A DNA stretch of 64,000 nucleotides from Actinokineospora iranica (GTDB taxonomy: Bacteria; Actinomycetota; Actinomycetes; Mycobacteriales; Pseudonocardiaceae). The translations under genes and the position numbers were made by a program. The stretch is from the NCBI RefSeq assembly GCF_900101685.1, contig NZ_FMZZ01000002.1, positions 372,001 to 436,000 of the forward strand, read 5' to 3'. Shown in pieces: positions 9,168 to 18,452 of the stretch (position 1 is the stretch's first letter; each line of letters opens with the position of its first letter). The notes beneath the pieces were generated by a model that did not search any database, was not told the DNA's origin, and saw nothing but the letters and a program-made list of their open reading frames with translations.

Positions 9168-10168
9168 CAGAGGCCCCAGCGGAGGGCGGGGGTGTGGACG
9201 GGGGCGTCCCACCAGCGCAGGAGTTCGTCGTCGAGGCGCAGCATGGTGAGGCTCATCCCCTGCATCTCCAGGCTCGTGATGAACGGCCCGACCAGTCTGC
9301 GCTCCACCGCGATTCCGCGCTCGGCCAGCCGTCTTTCCGCGATGCCGTGGGCCAGGTACAGCTCCAGCAGCGGGGTGCCGCCCATCGAGTTGGTGAACAG
9401 CAGAACGCGGTCGCCCTCGGTGAACGGCAGGTCGGACAGGATCGGGTCGAGCAGGGCGGTGACGATGCCGTTGGCGTCCGCCAACGCTGCGCGGCGCCTG
9501 CCGGGTTCGCCGTGGATGCCGATGCCGACTTCCATCTCGTCCCCGGCGAGGGTGAAGCTGGGCTCCCCGACGTGTGGCACGGTCGGGGCCGTGAGTGCCA
9601 TGCCCATCGACCGGGTGTTCGCGATCACCGTGCCTGCCAGGCGTTCGCAGGTGTCGAGGTCGGCGCCCGCTTCCGCGGCGGCGCCGACGATCTTCTCCAG
9701 CGGCACCGTGCCGCCGACGCCGCGGCGGCCCGCGGTGTACAGGGAGTCCTGCACGGCCACGTCGTCATCGATCACCACCGTGCGCACGTCGACGCCGTCG
9801 GCGGCGAGCAGTTCGGCGGCGGTCTCGAAGTTGAGGACATCACCGGTGTAGTTCTTGACCACCAACAGAATCCCGGCACCACCGTCCACTTGCGACACAG
9901 CGGCCTGAACCTGGTCGGGGGTCGGCGAGGTGAAGACCGCCCCGGGGCAGGCCGCGTCGAGCATCCCTGGGCCGACGAAGCCGGTGTGCAGCGGCTCGTG
10001 GCCGGAGCCGCCCCCGGAGACCACCGCGACCTTGCCGCGCACCGGGGCGTCCGCCCGGGCCACCACGGCCGGGTCCTCGGTGACCCGCAGCAGGCCGGGA
10101 TGCGCTGCGGCCAGGCCGCGCAGCGCGTCGGCGACCACGTCGGCGGGGTCGTTCACGATCTTCTTCAT
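9167..10168 (-). CDS. dhaK: DhaK: dihydroxyacetone-binding subunit
   Basis: Binds dihydroxyacetone covalently and receives phosphate from DhaL. The 333-aa product begins [18 protein letters not shown] and has the catalytic/covalent His219 in GIGIHGEPG, plus [15 protein letters not shown] and [22 protein letters not shown] lies a few bases before the ATG. It is first in the three-gene operon dhaK-dhaL-dhaM; no DhaS/DhaR regulator is next to it. Confidence 0.95.
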   Translation of the reverse strand: MKKIVNDPADVVADALRGLAAAHPGLLRVTEDPAVVARADAPVRGKVAVVSGGGSGHEPLHTGFVGPGMLDAACPGAVFTSPTPDQVQAAVSQVDGGAGILLVVKNYTGDVLNFETAAELLAADGVDVRTVVIDDDVAVQDSLYTAGRRGVGGTVPLEKIVGAAAEAGADLDTCERLAGTVIANTRSMGMALTAPTVPHVGEPSFTLAGDEMEVGIGIHGEPGRRRAALADANGIVTALLDPILSDLPFTEGDRVLLFTNSMGGTPLLELYLAHGIAERRLAERGIAVERRLVGPFITSLEMQGMSLTMLRLDDELLRWWDAPVHTPALRWGL

Positions 10169-10225
10169 CGGGCCTCCCGACCAGGCGGAACCGCTCTCGT
10201 TCCTACACCCGGCAGGCCGCCCTGG

Positions 10226-11236
10226 CTAGCGGGAAGGCAGCCTCGGGATGAGCGCCTTGGCCACGGCCTGGGTCTTCGCGCAGGCGTCCTCGTCCGGCTG
10301 GGGCTCGTAGCGGCTGTAGTCGATGCTGACGACCTCGGCGATCTCGGAGTCCGCCGGGTACGGCACGTGCGCCCACTCCAGCCTGCACCGCACTCCCGAG
10401 TTGGTCTCGTGCTTCTGCTGCGCGGTCACGCCGCCGCCCAGGTTGACCGGGGTGGTCTCGGCCGCCTCGGCGAGGTCGTCGGGCTTGGTGCCGATCTTGA
10501 AGGTGATCGAGAAGGAGTTCCCGGCCGCGTTCCAGTCGCACGTGTGCAGACCGCTCGGCCGCGGTTTCGCGCCGTCGTCGATCACCGGTGTGAGCGCGGA
10601 TTCGGGGACCAGCGTGCACGGCTCCAGATCGACCAGGGTGCCCTTGGCCAGTTCGAGCAGCGGGGCGTCGTCGCGGATGCGGTTGACCACGGTCTCCAGC
10701 AGCTTGCGGCCCGGGGTGCACAGGTCGCCCGGGCCGTCGCCGCCGGTCTGCACGGTGATGCCGCGCGCGGGGTCGCGCTCGGTGATGGCGGTGACGAAGC
10801 AGGCGGTCTTGTCGTTCAACTCGGACTCGCTCGCCTCCAGGCCGCCGATGGTCTTCGTGGTCTTGGCCTGGCTGCCGCTGGCCAACTCACCGAGGGTGAG
10901 GGTGAAGTTCAGCTCCTTGCCGTCGGTGTCCTTCATGTAGTTGGAGCACAGGACGTAGTCGCGGAGTCTGCTGTTCGCGGGCTCGCCGAACGCGGTGAGC
11001 GTCTCGGTGTCCATGAGCCCGCACGGGTTGACCTTGCGCAGGTTCTCGGCCTTGAACGGGTCGCCGCCCGAGGTCTTCGACGGGCCGGACGGGCCGTCGC
11101 CGGTTCCGCCGAGGTCGGCCGTGGCGGGCACGGTCGTGCGCTGGTAGGTGGTCTTCGCCAGGTCGACGCCCGAGCCGCAGCCCGCGAGCGTCACCGCCGC
11201 CAGGCACGCCGCGGCCAGTCGTGTTGAGCCCCTCAC
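10226..11236 (-). CDS. DUF3558-type lipoprotein
   Basis: Predicted secreted lipoprotein of about 336 aa. The signal peptide MRGSTRLAAACLAAVTLAGC ends in a lipobox (LAGC), and a low-complexity linker follows. Two tandem DUF3558-like halves come next, each starting with a Cys (VNPCGLMDTETL near residue 70 and LEPCTLVPESAL near 205), which suggests a duplicated domain. The GTG at 11236 was chosen for the better signal peptide; a GTG at 11254 is in frame. Such lipoproteins are abundant in Pseudonocardiaceae and have no known role. Confidence 0.8.
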   Translation of the reverse strand: MRGSTRLAAACLAAVTLAGCGSGVDLAKTTYQRTTVPATADLGGTGDGPSGPSKTSGGDPFKAENLRKVNPCGLMDTETLTAFGEPANSRLRDYVLCSNYMKDTDGKELNFTLTLGELASGSQAKTTKTIGGLEASESELNDKTACFVTAITERDPARGITVQTGGDGPGDLCTPGRKLLETVVNRIRDDAPLLELAKGTLVDLEPCTLVPESALTPVIDDGAKPRPSGLHTCDWNAAGNSFSITFKIGTKPDDLAEAAETTPVNLGGGVTAQQKHETNSGVRCRLEWAHVPYPADSEIAEVVSIDYSRYEPQPDEDACAKTQAVAKALIPRLPSR

Positions 11237-11294
11237 GGGCCAAACCGTAGTCACCCGGTCGGGCGACCGCGCGGCTAACCCACCAATCCGCAGC

Positions 11295-11591
11295 TCACGG
11301 GGTGTCCACTGCGTCCTTTCCCTGGGCGTCCTTTCCCTGGGCGTCCTTCCCCTGGGCGTCCTTCTCCGGCACCGTGAGCGGGCGCAGCACGACCCACAGG
11401 GCGAACAGCGCCGCCGCGACGAGCATGGCGACGCCCATCCACAGGTTGACGTTGATGCCGCCCGCCTTGTCCAGGTCCTCCTGGGAGGTGGCCGCGATGC
11501 CCATCACCGTCAGCACCAGGCCGTAGACGCCGAACAGCAGGGCCAAGATGCCGCGCAGGTCGAACAGTCCGGCGCGCTTGCGGTCGGTCAT
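11295..11591 (-). CDS. Small two-helix membrane protein with a KDAQG repeat tail
   Basis: A 98-aa protein with two membrane helices (about residues 15-35 and 50-70) and a hydrophilic tail made of KDAQG repeated three times, then KDAVDTP. It starts 12 nt after the stop of the sodium:solute symporter with GGGAGGA upstream, so it is almost certainly co-transcribed and probably a partner subunit. Small membrane partners next to symporter genes are common in actinomycetes; the family has no established function that I recognise. Confidence 0.8.
   Translation of the reverse strand: MTDRKRAGLFDLRGILALLFGVYGLVLTVMGIAATSQEDLDKAGGINVNLWMGVAMLVAAALFALWVVLRPLTVPEKDAQGKDAQGKDAQGKDAVDTP
11311..11370 (-). 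repeat. Four tandem 15-bp units inside the small membrane protein gene
   Basis: GCGTCCTTTCCCTGG at 11311-11325 and 11326-11340, then GCGTCCTTCCCCTGG and a diverged fourth unit to 11370. Each unit encodes one KDAQG pentapeptide, so changes in copy number keep the frame. Confidence 0.9.
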
Positions 11592-11603
11592 GGCCGTCCT
11601 CCC

Positions 11604-13301
11604 TCACCAGAAGATGATGTTGAGCGCCAGGGTCAGCGCGAGCACGCCCGCCGCCAGCACGCCGGGCTTGCGGTACCAGCCCGCGTTCTCCCCGGTCGCG
11701 TCGTGCCGGAGCTGGTCGCGCGGGGTCAGTGACCACACCAGCCCGACCAGCTCGGCCGCGGGCTTGGGCCGGGTCACCAGCGACACCGCGACGCTGACCA
11801 CGATGTCGACCGCGAACGCCGCGCTCGCCGCCACGAAGCTCGCCCCCTGCCCGGCCAGGTGCAGCACACCGGCGCGGTTCAGCACGTCCACCGTGATCGC
11901 CGCCCCGGTGCCCGCGATCAGCCCGAGGCCGCCCGCGAGCGGGGTCATCCGCTTCCAGAACATGCCGAGGATGAACGTGGCGAACAGCGGCGCGTTGAAG
12001 AAGCCGAACAGGGTCTGGAGGTAGTCCATGATGTTGTTGAAGCTGGCGGCGATGAACGCGGTCCCGATCGCGGCGAGGCAGCCCAGGACGGTGACGATGC
12101 GGCCGACGCGCAGGTAGTAGCCGTCCGGTTTGTCCTTGCGCACATAGGACTGCCACAGGTCGTAGGTGAACACGGTGTTGAAGGAGCTGACGTTCGCGGC
12201 CATGCCCGCCATGAACGCGGCCAGCAGCCCGGTGATCGCGATGCCGAGCATCCCGTTGGGCAGCAGGTCGCGGATGAGCAGCAGGATCGCGTTGTTGTAG
12301 GTGACGCCGCCCTCCGCCGTGCCGCCGGATGCCTTGTACGCGGCCAGTTCCGGCGACAGCACGGCGGCGATCATGCCCGGGATGATGATGACCAGCGCGA
12401 TGAACGTCTTGGGATACGCGCCGATCAGCGGGGTGCGCCGGGCGGCCGACATGCTCTTGGCCGACATCGCGCGCTGCACCTCGGCGAAGTTCGTCGTCCA
12501 GTAGCCGAACGAGAGCACGAAACCGAGCCCGAACACGATGCCCAGCACCGAGAGCGTCGCGCTGCCGATGCCGGTGATGTTGGTGCCCGGCCAGGAGTTC
12601 AGCTGCTCGGCCGCGGTGGCGGGACTGGCGGCGCGGATCTTGTCCACCAGCCCGTCCCACCCGCCGACCCGGTGCAGCCCGACGAAGGTGAGCGGCAGCA
12701 GCATCGCGACGATCACGAAGAACTGCATGACCTCGTTGTAGACGGCCGCGGAAAGCCCGCCGAGTGACGTGTAGGCCAGCACGATCGCGGCGGCGACCAC
12801 GACCGACAGCCACAGCGGCCAGCCGAGCAGCAGGTTGACCACGGTGGCGAGCGCGAACAGGTTGACGCCCGCGATCAGCACCTGGGCGGTGGCGAAGCTG
12901 AGCCCGTTGACCAGGTGCGCGAACTTTCCGAAGCGGCGCAACAGGAACTCCGGGACGCTGCGGACCTTGGAGCCGTAGTAGAACGGCATCATCACCAGGC
13001 CGAGGAACACCATCGCCGGGATCGCGCCGATCCAGTAGTAGTGCATCGTCGGGATGCCGTACTGCGCGCCGTTGGCCGTCATGCCGAAGATCTCCACGGC
13101 GCCGAGGTTCGCGGAGATGAACGCCAGGCCGGTCACCCACGCGGGCAGCGAGCGGCCGGAGAGGAAGAAGTCGAGGCTGCTCGACACCGACCGCCGCGCG
13201 AGCGCCCCGATGCCCAGGACCATCACGAAGTAGACACCCAGCAGGATGTAATCGATGGGAGCCGCGTCCAGCCGCAGGTCGGCCTCGGCCAGTAGGTGCA
13301 T
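11604..13301 (-). CDS. Sodium:solute symporter (SSS family)
   Basis: Na+-coupled transporter of about 565 aa with some 13-14 predicted membrane segments; the substrate is unknown. Typical SSS features are DFFLSGRSLPAWVTG near residue 40, TSLGGLSAAVYNEVMQF (the family's sodium-site helix) and GLLAAFMAGMAANVSSFNTVFTYDLW. The ATG at 13301 (MHLLAEADLRLD) has GGTGGA upstream; a GTG at 13325 is also in frame. It is followed at 12 nt by the small membrane partner gene. Confidence 0.92.
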   Translation of the reverse strand: MHLLAEADLRLDAAPIDYILLGVYFVMVLGIGALARRSVSSSLDFFLSGRSLPAWVTGLAFISANLGAVEIFGMTANGAQYGIPTMHYYWIGAIPAMVFLGLVMMPFYYGSKVRSVPEFLLRRFGKFAHLVNGLSFATAQVLIAGVNLFALATVVNLLLGWPLWLSVVVAAAIVLAYTSLGGLSAAVYNEVMQFFVIVAMLLPLTFVGLHRVGGWDGLVDKIRAASPATAAEQLNSWPGTNITGIGSATLSVLGIVFGLGFVLSFGYWTTNFAEVQRAMSAKSMSAARRTPLIGAYPKTFIALVIIIPGMIAAVLSPELAAYKASGGTAEGGVTYNNAILLLIRDLLPNGMLGIAITGLLAAFMAGMAANVSSFNTVFTYDLWQSYVRKDKPDGYYLRVGRIVTVLGCLAAIGTAFIAASFNNIMDYLQTLFGFFNAPLFATFILGMFWKRMTPLAGGLGLIAGTGAAITVDVLNRAGVLHLAGQGASFVAASAAFAVDIVVSVAVSLVTRPKPAAELVGLVWSLTPRDQLRHDATGENAGWYRKPGVLAAGVLALTLALNIIFW

Positions 13302-13505
13302 ACGTCCACCCGCCCATTCCCTCACCAGTGATCGGGATCAGCATGGCCCCGCGCGGCGGTCACCGCACGGCGACACGTCAGCTCCGACGCTTCGCGCTCC
13401 GGACAATCGACGCGCGGCCGGGCACGGCCACGCGGACCGGAAGGCTTCGGGAGTCGGCGGAATCGTGGAAGCGGCCCCCAACGGCGGCTCCTCGCCCGGC
13501 AGGTG

Positions 13506-14360
13506 TCAGCGGCGGACCGTGTCCTGATCGCCCGCGGTGACGAACGAGCGGATGGCCTCGGCGAGCTGCTCCGGCTGGTCCTCCGGGACCAGGGTGCCGC
13601 TGTCGGCGATCTCGACCAGACGCCCGCGCGGGAACAGCTCGGCGAGGCGCCTGCCGTGCTCCTGGGGCATCAGCCGGTCCTGCCCAGCCCAGACGACGAG
13701 GACCGGCCGGTCGAACCGGCTCTGGCGCTCGGCCCACTCAAGCAGGACGCGCTTGCCGGGCACCGACGTGACGTACTTGCGCAGGTCACGCCGAATGGTC
13801 GGGTTGGTCAGCGACGGGTTGAGCCAGCGGTCGAGAACGTCGTCGGGGATGCCGTGGACGGTCATCCCGCCCCACGCCTGCGGCCGGTTGCGCAGGAACC
13901 GCGACCGCAGCGGCAACAACGCCAGCGAGAGCGCGCCAGGCGCCTTCGCCGCCTTCGCCACCACCCGCGCCGCCCCCTTCGGCGGGTAGTTGTCGAACGC
14001 CTCGCAGGCGACCAGCACCAGCTTGCCGACCCGCTCGTCCAGGTTCTCCGACACCAGCAGCTGGCCGCCACCCCAGTCGCAACTGACCAACGTCACCTCC
14101 CGCAGATCCAACGCGGCGAGAAAGTCGGCGACGATCTTGGCCTGCCCGGGGAGACTGAGGTCGGCGTCGGGCCGCATCGGGACCCGGTGCCCGCCCAGCG
14201 GCAGCGTCGGCAGGACACAGCGCAGGCCGGTGAGGCCGGGCAGAACCTTGCGCCACAGGGTGTGGTCCATGGTGAGCCCGTGCAACAGCACCACGACAGG
14301 ACCGTCGCCCCCGGTGTCCTCGTAGTGAATCCTGCCCGCGGGCACCATCACGTCCGGCAC
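13506..14360 (-). CDS. Alpha/beta hydrolase with an incomplete catalytic triad
   Basis: A 284-aa alpha/beta-hydrolase fold protein: oxyanion motif LLHGLTMDHTLWR near residue 25 and acid-loop LVVWAGQDRLMPQ. The nucleophile elbow reads VSCDWGGGQ with Asp95, the arrangement of haloalkane-dehalogenase-like enzymes rather than a serine hydrolase. The usual catalytic His, in the motif GHxxPEDxP, is replaced by Thr256 (DSGTLVPEDQP). It may be inactive or have a different chemistry. GGGAGGCGCCTC precedes the GTG start. Confidence 0.85.
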   Translation of the reverse strand: MPDVMVPAGRIHYEDTGGDGPVVVLLHGLTMDHTLWRKVLPGLTGLRCVLPTLPLGGHRVPMRPDADLSLPGQAKIVADFLAALDLREVTLVSCDWGGGQLLVSENLDERVGKLVLVACEAFDNYPPKGAARVVAKAAKAPGALSLALLPLRSRFLRNRPQAWGGMTVHGIPDDVLDRWLNPSLTNPTIRRDLRKYVTSVPGKRVLLEWAERQSRFDRPVLVVWAGQDRLMPQEHGRRLAELFPRGRLVEIADSGTLVPEDQPEQLAEAIRSFVTAGDQDTVRR

Positions 14361-14436
14361 GAGGCGCCTCCCGGTGGGTGAGCGGAAACTGATCTACCAC
14401 CAGGATAGGCACGACCCGCCCGGCCGCGCCGGGCGT

Positions 14437-15096
14437 TCAGAACAAGCGGAACTCGTCGGACTCGATGCCGCGCAGGGAGTCGTAGTCGAGGGTGACGCAG
14501 CGGATGCCGCGGTCCTCGGCGAGGACCTTCGCCTGCGGCTTGATGATCTGGGCGGCGAAGACGCCCTGGACCGGGGCCAGCAGCGGGTCGCGGTTGAGCA
14601 GTTCCAGATATCTGGTGAGCTGTTCCACGCCGTCGATGTCCCCGCGGCGCTTGATTTCCACGGCCACCGAGGCGCCCGCGGCGTCGCGGCACATGATGTC
14701 GACCGGGCCGATGGCGGTGGGGAACTCGCGGCGGACCAGGGAGTAGCCCTCGCCCAGGGTGGTGATGTGCTCGGCCAGCAGCTCCTGCAGGTGCGCCTCG
14801 ACGCCGTCCTTGACCAGGCCGGGTTCCGCGCCCAGCTCGTGCTTGGAGTCGTGGAGGATTTCCTCCAGGGTGATGACCAGCTTCTCGCCCGCCTTGTTCT
14901 GCACCACCCACATGCCGGGCTCCTCGATGAGCCAGCAGGGCGGCGTCATCCAGTTCAGCGGCTTGTAGGCGCGGTCGTCGGAGTGGACCGACAGCGAGCC
15001 GTCGGCCTTGACCAGCAGCAGCCGGTTGGCCATCGGGAGGTGGGCGGTCAGCCGTCCGGCGTAGTCGACCTGGCAGCGAGCGATCACAAGACGCAC
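14437..15096 (-). CDS. nucS: Mismatch-specific endonuclease NucS
   Basis: Actinobacterial enzyme that cuts DNA at mismatches and replaces MutS/MutL repair (known for mycobacterial NucS/EndoMS). The 219-aa protein starts [21 protein letters not shown], with the DNA-binding N-terminal half followed by a RecB-like nuclease domain: [18 protein letters not shown] (the D...ExK catalytic core) and QLTRYLELL. The GTG at 15096 matches the homologous start. It is divergent from the NUDIX gene with 44 bp between. Confidence 0.95.
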   Translation of the reverse strand: MRLVIARCQVDYAGRLTAHLPMANRLLLVKADGSLSVHSDDRAYKPLNWMTPPCWLIEEPGMWVVQNKAGEKLVITLEEILHDSKHELGAEPGLVKDGVEAHLQELLAEHITTLGEGYSLVRREFPTAIGPVDIMCRDAAGASVAVEIKRRGDIDGVEQLTRYLELLNRDPLLAPVQGVFAAQIIKPQAKVLAEDRGIRCVTLDYDSLRGIESDEFRLF

Positions 15097-15140
15097 GGGT
15101 GGCAGGTTAGTCCGGGGCGGGGGCGGGCAGGATCGGGGGC

Positions 15141-15674
15141 GTGGAATCTCTCGACTCGACACAGGTCTATGCCAATGCGTGGATGACCGTCCGCGAGGAC
15201 GCCGTCCGCCGCCACGACGGCAGCGCGGGCATCTACGGCGTCATCGACAAACCTGACTACGCGCTGGTCATCCCGCTCGACGGGGAGCGGCTGATGCTGG
15301 TGGAGCAGTTCCGGTACCCGGTGGGCGCGCGGCGCTGGGAGTTCCCGCAGGGGACGGCGCCGAACCGGGCGGATGTGGACCCAGACGAGCTCGCGGCGCG
15401 GGAGTTGCGGGAGGAGACCGGTTTGCGCGCAGCGAGCATCGTCCGCATCGGGTCGCTGGATGTGGCACCGGGGATGACGAGCCAGCGGGGGCACGTGTAC
15501 CTCGCCACGGGGCTGGAAGAGGGCGTGGCCGAGCGGGAAACGGAGGAGCAGGACATGCGCGCGGGCTGGTTCCCGCGCGCCGAGTTCGAGGCGATGATCC
15601 GCGACGGCCGGATCACCGACGCGCAGTCCATCGCCGCCTACACCCAGTTGCTGCTGCACGAGCACCACCAGTGA
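15141..15674 (+). CDS. NUDIX hydrolase, ADP-ribose pyrophosphatase-like
   Basis: A 177-aa NUDIX enzyme. The box runs [19 protein letters not shown] then REETGL, longer than the classic 23 residues by a short insertion after the first Gly but keeping the REExxG core. The upstream RRWEFPQG and downstream [15 protein letters not shown] are typical of the ADP-sugar pyrophosphatase branch. It could clean up ADP-ribose or related nucleotides. The GTG at 15141 was chosen for the normal domain start ([15 protein letters not shown]). Its neighbour nucS is divergent. Confidence 0.87.
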   Translation: MESLDSTQVYANAWMTVREDAVRRHDGSAGIYGVIDKPDYALVIPLDGERLMLVEQFRYPVGARRWEFPQGTAPNRADVDPDELAARELREETGLRAASIVRIGSLDVAPGMTSQRGHVYLATGLEEGVAERETEEQDMRAGWFPRAEFEAMIRDGRITDAQSIAAYTQLLLHEHHQ

Positions 15675-15733
15675 CCGGCCGCGCGGACCGCCGCGCAGGC
15701 TCGGGCTCGCCGGGCAGGTGGTGAGCGCGGCGG

Positions 15734-16381
15734 TCAGCCCACCAGGCCCGCTTCCTGGGCCAGCACCGCGGCCTGCACGCGGGAGCGCAGGTCGAGCTTG
15801 GTCAGGACCCGCGACACGTGGGTCTTGACCGTGGCCTCGCCGATGCCGAGCTTGCGGGCGATCTGCTGGTTCGACAGGCCCTCGCCGACGCACACCAGCA
15901 CGTCGGTCTCCCGGTCGGTGAGCTGGTCGAGGCCGGGGTTGCGGACCGCGGCCTTGGCCTCGGCCGCGGCGAAGGCGCTGATCAGGCGGCGGGTGACGCT
16001 GGGCTCGATGACCGCGTCGCCCGCCGCGACGATGCGGACCGACTCGATGAGCCGACGGGCGTCGACGGACTTCAGCAGGAAGCCCGCCGCGCCTGCGCGG
16101 AGCGCGCCGTAGACGTAGGAGTCCATGTCGAAGGTGGTCAGGACCAGGACCGGGCACACCCGCGCGGCCACCAGCCGCCGGGTGGCCTCGATGCCGTCGA
16201 CGTCGGGCATCCGGACGTCCATGAGCACCAGGTCGGGCCGCAGCGCGGTGGCCTTGCGCACGGCGGCGGCGCCGTCCTCGGCCTCGGCGATCACCTCGAT
16301 GTCCTCGGCGCCGTCGAGGATCATGCTCAGCCCGGCCCGGATCGCCGCGTGGTCGTCGGCCACCAGCACCCTGATCGTCAC
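15734..16381 (-). CDS. NarL/LuxR-family response regulator
   Basis: A 215-aa response regulator. The receiver domain has Asp9-Asp10 and the phospho-acceptor Asp55 (DLVLMDVRMP), then Thr and Lys of the switch region (LTTFDMDSYV, FLLKSVD). The C-terminal LuxR HTH is at about 147-208 (LTDRETDVLVCVGEGLSNQQIARKLGIGEATVKTHVS, split here only by my reading). Its GTG start overlaps the kinase stop by 4 nt, so it pairs with that kinase. No target is evident. Confidence 0.93.
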   Translation of the reverse strand: MTIRVLVADDHAAIRAGLSMILDGAEDIEVIAEAEDGAAAVRKATALRPDLVLMDVRMPDVDGIEATRRLVAARVCPVLVLTTFDMDSYVYGALRAGAAGFLLKSVDARRLIESVRIVAAGDAVIEPSVTRRLISAFAAAEAKAAVRNPGLDQLTDRETDVLVCVGEGLSNQQIARKLGIGEATVKTHVSRVLTKLDLRSRVQAAVLAQEAGLVG

Positions 16382-17532
16382 TCGCCCTCCACCGGAAGCT
16401 CGGCGCGCACGCGCCATCCCCGCTCGCAGGGACCCGCGAGCAGCACCCCCCCGACCGCCTGCGCGCGCTCGGTCATGGTGATCAACCCCGTGCCGGACGC
16501 GTTGAGCGCGCCGCCCGCGCCGTCATTGACCACTTGGACCACCAGCGTCCGGTCCGCCTGCCGCACGCTCACGTCGGCGGCCGCGCCCGGGGCGTGCTTG
16601 GCCGCGTTGGTGAGCGCTTCCTGAAGAATCCGGTAGGCGGACAGGTCGACAGCGGCGGGCAGGTCGGCGGGCACGTCGGTGTCGGCGCGCACCCGCAGCC
16701 CCGACGCCCGCGCCGACCGCAGCAGGCGGTCGAGTTCGCGCAGGCGGGCGGGTGAGGTCAGCTCGTCGTGGCCGTCCTGCGCGCGCAGCAGCCCGATCAT
16801 CGCCCGCATCTCGGTGAGCGAGGCGACACTGTTCTCCCGCACCGACCGAAGCACCGTCCGCACCGTCTCCGGGTCGCCGTCCTGCAACGACAGCAGGGCC
16901 TCGGACTGGATGGCGATCGCCGACAGATGCCCGGCGATGACGTCGTGCAGGTCCCGCGCCATGCTCGCCCGCTCCGCGTTGACGGCCGCCTCCCGGTCCA
17001 GCTCGGCGATCCGGGCGAGCTGGTCGGCCCTGGCCCGCTCGGCCTCGGCGATCTCCCGCTGCTGCCGGACGTTCAACGCCCACCACACCGGCACCAACGG
17101 CAGCGGGCACACCCCAAGAAATATCAGCAACGACGTCCGCAGGTCGTCCGCGAGAACCAACGCCGCGACGAGCGTCCCCACCATGAACACCCCGGCGAGG
17201 ACGACAAGCACCTGACTGCTGCGCCGAGACCCGTTGAGCACCGCCGCGTAGAGCTGGTCCCCCGCCACGAGCAAGACGGGCAGCGACACCCCCATCGCCG
17301 CGTCGACCGCCCACAGCGGCAGCGCCGCCACCAACGCGGGCACCGCCGCCCGCTCCCGCCCGAGTTGCAGCAGGCTCATCCCGCCGAGCACCAGCACCCG
17401 CGCCCAGTCCGGCCCCGGAAGCAGCCCCCCGTGCCCCACCAGCGGAAAATCCACCGCGAACAACACGCAGCCAAGCCCGAAGGTGAGCACCGCGTGCCAC
17501 ACCGGACTGCGCCACGGCCGCCGCCACGTCAC
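16378..17532 (-). CDS. Sensor histidine kinase, HisKA_3 type
   Basis: About 384 aa. Five or six N-terminal membrane helices (residues 10-150) carry no obvious sensor loop. A coiled segment follows, then the HisKA_3 dimerisation helix with the phospho-His in MARDLHDVIAGHLSAIAIQ, and a HATPase domain with N-box LQEALTNAAKHAPG and G-box GTGLITMTERAQAVGG. The start is uncertain: three GTGs at 17541, 17538 and 17532 lie together. It pairs with the downstream response regulator through a GTGA overlap. Confidence 0.88.
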   Translation of the reverse strand: MTWRRPWRSPVWHAVLTFGLGCVLFAVDFPLVGHGGLLPGPDWARVLVLGGMSLLQLGRERAAVPALVAALPLWAVDAAMGVSLPVLLVAGDQLYAAVLNGSRRSSQVLVVLAGVFMVGTLVAALVLADDLRTSLLIFLGVCPLPLVPVWWALNVRQQREIAEAERARADQLARIAELDREAAVNAERASMARDLHDVIAGHLSAIAIQSEALLSLQDGDPETVRTVLRSVRENSVASLTEMRAMIGLLRAQDGHDELTSPARLRELDRLLRSARASGLRVRADTDVPADLPAAVDLSAYRILQEALTNAAKHAPGAAADVSVRQADRTLVVQVVNDGAGGALNASGTGLITMTERAQAVGGVLLAGPCERGWRVRAELPVEGE

Positions 17533-17671
17533 ACGCACCACCCCATCACAACACAGCCACCCACCCCCGTCGTCATCCGGAAAACGGTCCCCCGGGTCCC
17601 CCAAAGTGATGACCCACCCCCCACCACCACGCCGACGCGCACCCCCACCCACCCCCACCACACTCGGCCCC

Positions 17672-18397
17672 GTGGGGAACTTCTTCGACTGGATCACCGA
17701 AAACCCGATGGTCGCCCTGATCGCCGCCTGCGAGGTCGGCTTCTGGGTCCTGCTCGGCGCGGGCCTGCTGGCCCGCTACCTGCTGCGCTGGCGCAGAACC
17801 AGCGTCGCACTGCTGGTGGCCACCCCGGCCCTGGACGTGGTGCTGCTGACAGCGGCCGTCATCGACATCGGCAACGGCGGCCACGCCACCACCGCCCACG
17901 CCCTGGGCGCGGCCTACCTGGGTTTCAGCGTCGCTTTTGGTCACAGCATCATCCGCTGGGCAGACCAACGCGCAGCCCACCGCTTCGCGGGCGGCCCCCC
18001 ACCCCAGCGCCCACCCAAACGAGGCCCAGAACGCCAGCGCCACGAATGGCGAGAATGGGCCAAGTGCCTCGTGGCCTGCTCCATCGGCGTCGCGGTACTG
18101 GCCCTGCTGTCCTTCGTAGTGGGCACCCCCGACCGCACCGAGGTCCTGTGGTCCTCCTGGATCCCCAGGCTGGCCACCATAACCGCCATCTGGTTCGCAG
18201 TGGGTCCACTATGGACACTGTTCGACCCCAAAAAGCAGACGCCTGAACCAATCCCCGAAGACCAGTCGGCAGACCAAGCCCCAAATGCCCAGTGGGAGCG
18301 GGCAGGACAACACACTCACCCTGCAACCGCACCGAAAGCTGCCAGATGCTCGGCGGGAGCGGGACAGGACACCCGCCCTCCTGCCAACGAAGCCTGA
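17672..18397 (+). CDS. Five-helix membrane protein, unknown function
   Basis: An approximately 241-aa product from GTG 17672 (MGNFFDWITENPMVALIAA), with membrane segments near residues 10-33, 43-66, 75-95, 132-155 and 170-190. An upstream ATG at 17609 is in frame but would add a Pro-rich stretch of no visible merit. The last 45 residues are hydrophilic and are encoded by DNA that merges into repeat-like sequence, so the original C-terminus may have been extended. Unknown family; it is divergent from the histidine kinase. Confidence 0.65.
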   Translation: MGNFFDWITENPMVALIAACEVGFWVLLGAGLLARYLLRWRRTSVALLVATPALDVVLLTAAVIDIGNGGHATTAHALGAAYLGFSVAFGHSIIRWADQRAAHRFAGGPPPQRPPKRGPERQRHEWREWAKCLVACSIGVAVLALLSFVVGTPDRTEVLWSSWIPRLATITAIWFAVGPLWTLFDPKKQTPEPIPEDQSADQAPNAQWERAGQHTHPATAPKAARCSAGAGQDTRPPANEA

Positions 18398-18403
18398 CCC
18401 TGC

Positions 18404-18438
18404 CAGGTGCTCGATGGGGTGGAGTGGTTTCCTTGGGG
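18404..18438 (+). repeat. Copy of dispersed intergenic element
   Basis: CCAGGTGCTCGATGGGGTGG begins a 35-nt copy that continues as AGTGGTTTCCTTGGGG. It lies in the 55-bp gap between the converging membrane protein and enoyl-CoA hydratase genes and matches one arm of the long hairpin at 23513-23660. Confidence 0.8.
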
Positions 18439-18452
18439 GTGGAAGCCCACGA

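Noticed and set aside
11311-11370. CRISPR-like repeats
   Set aside because: Units are contiguous 15-mers inside a coding frame without spacers.
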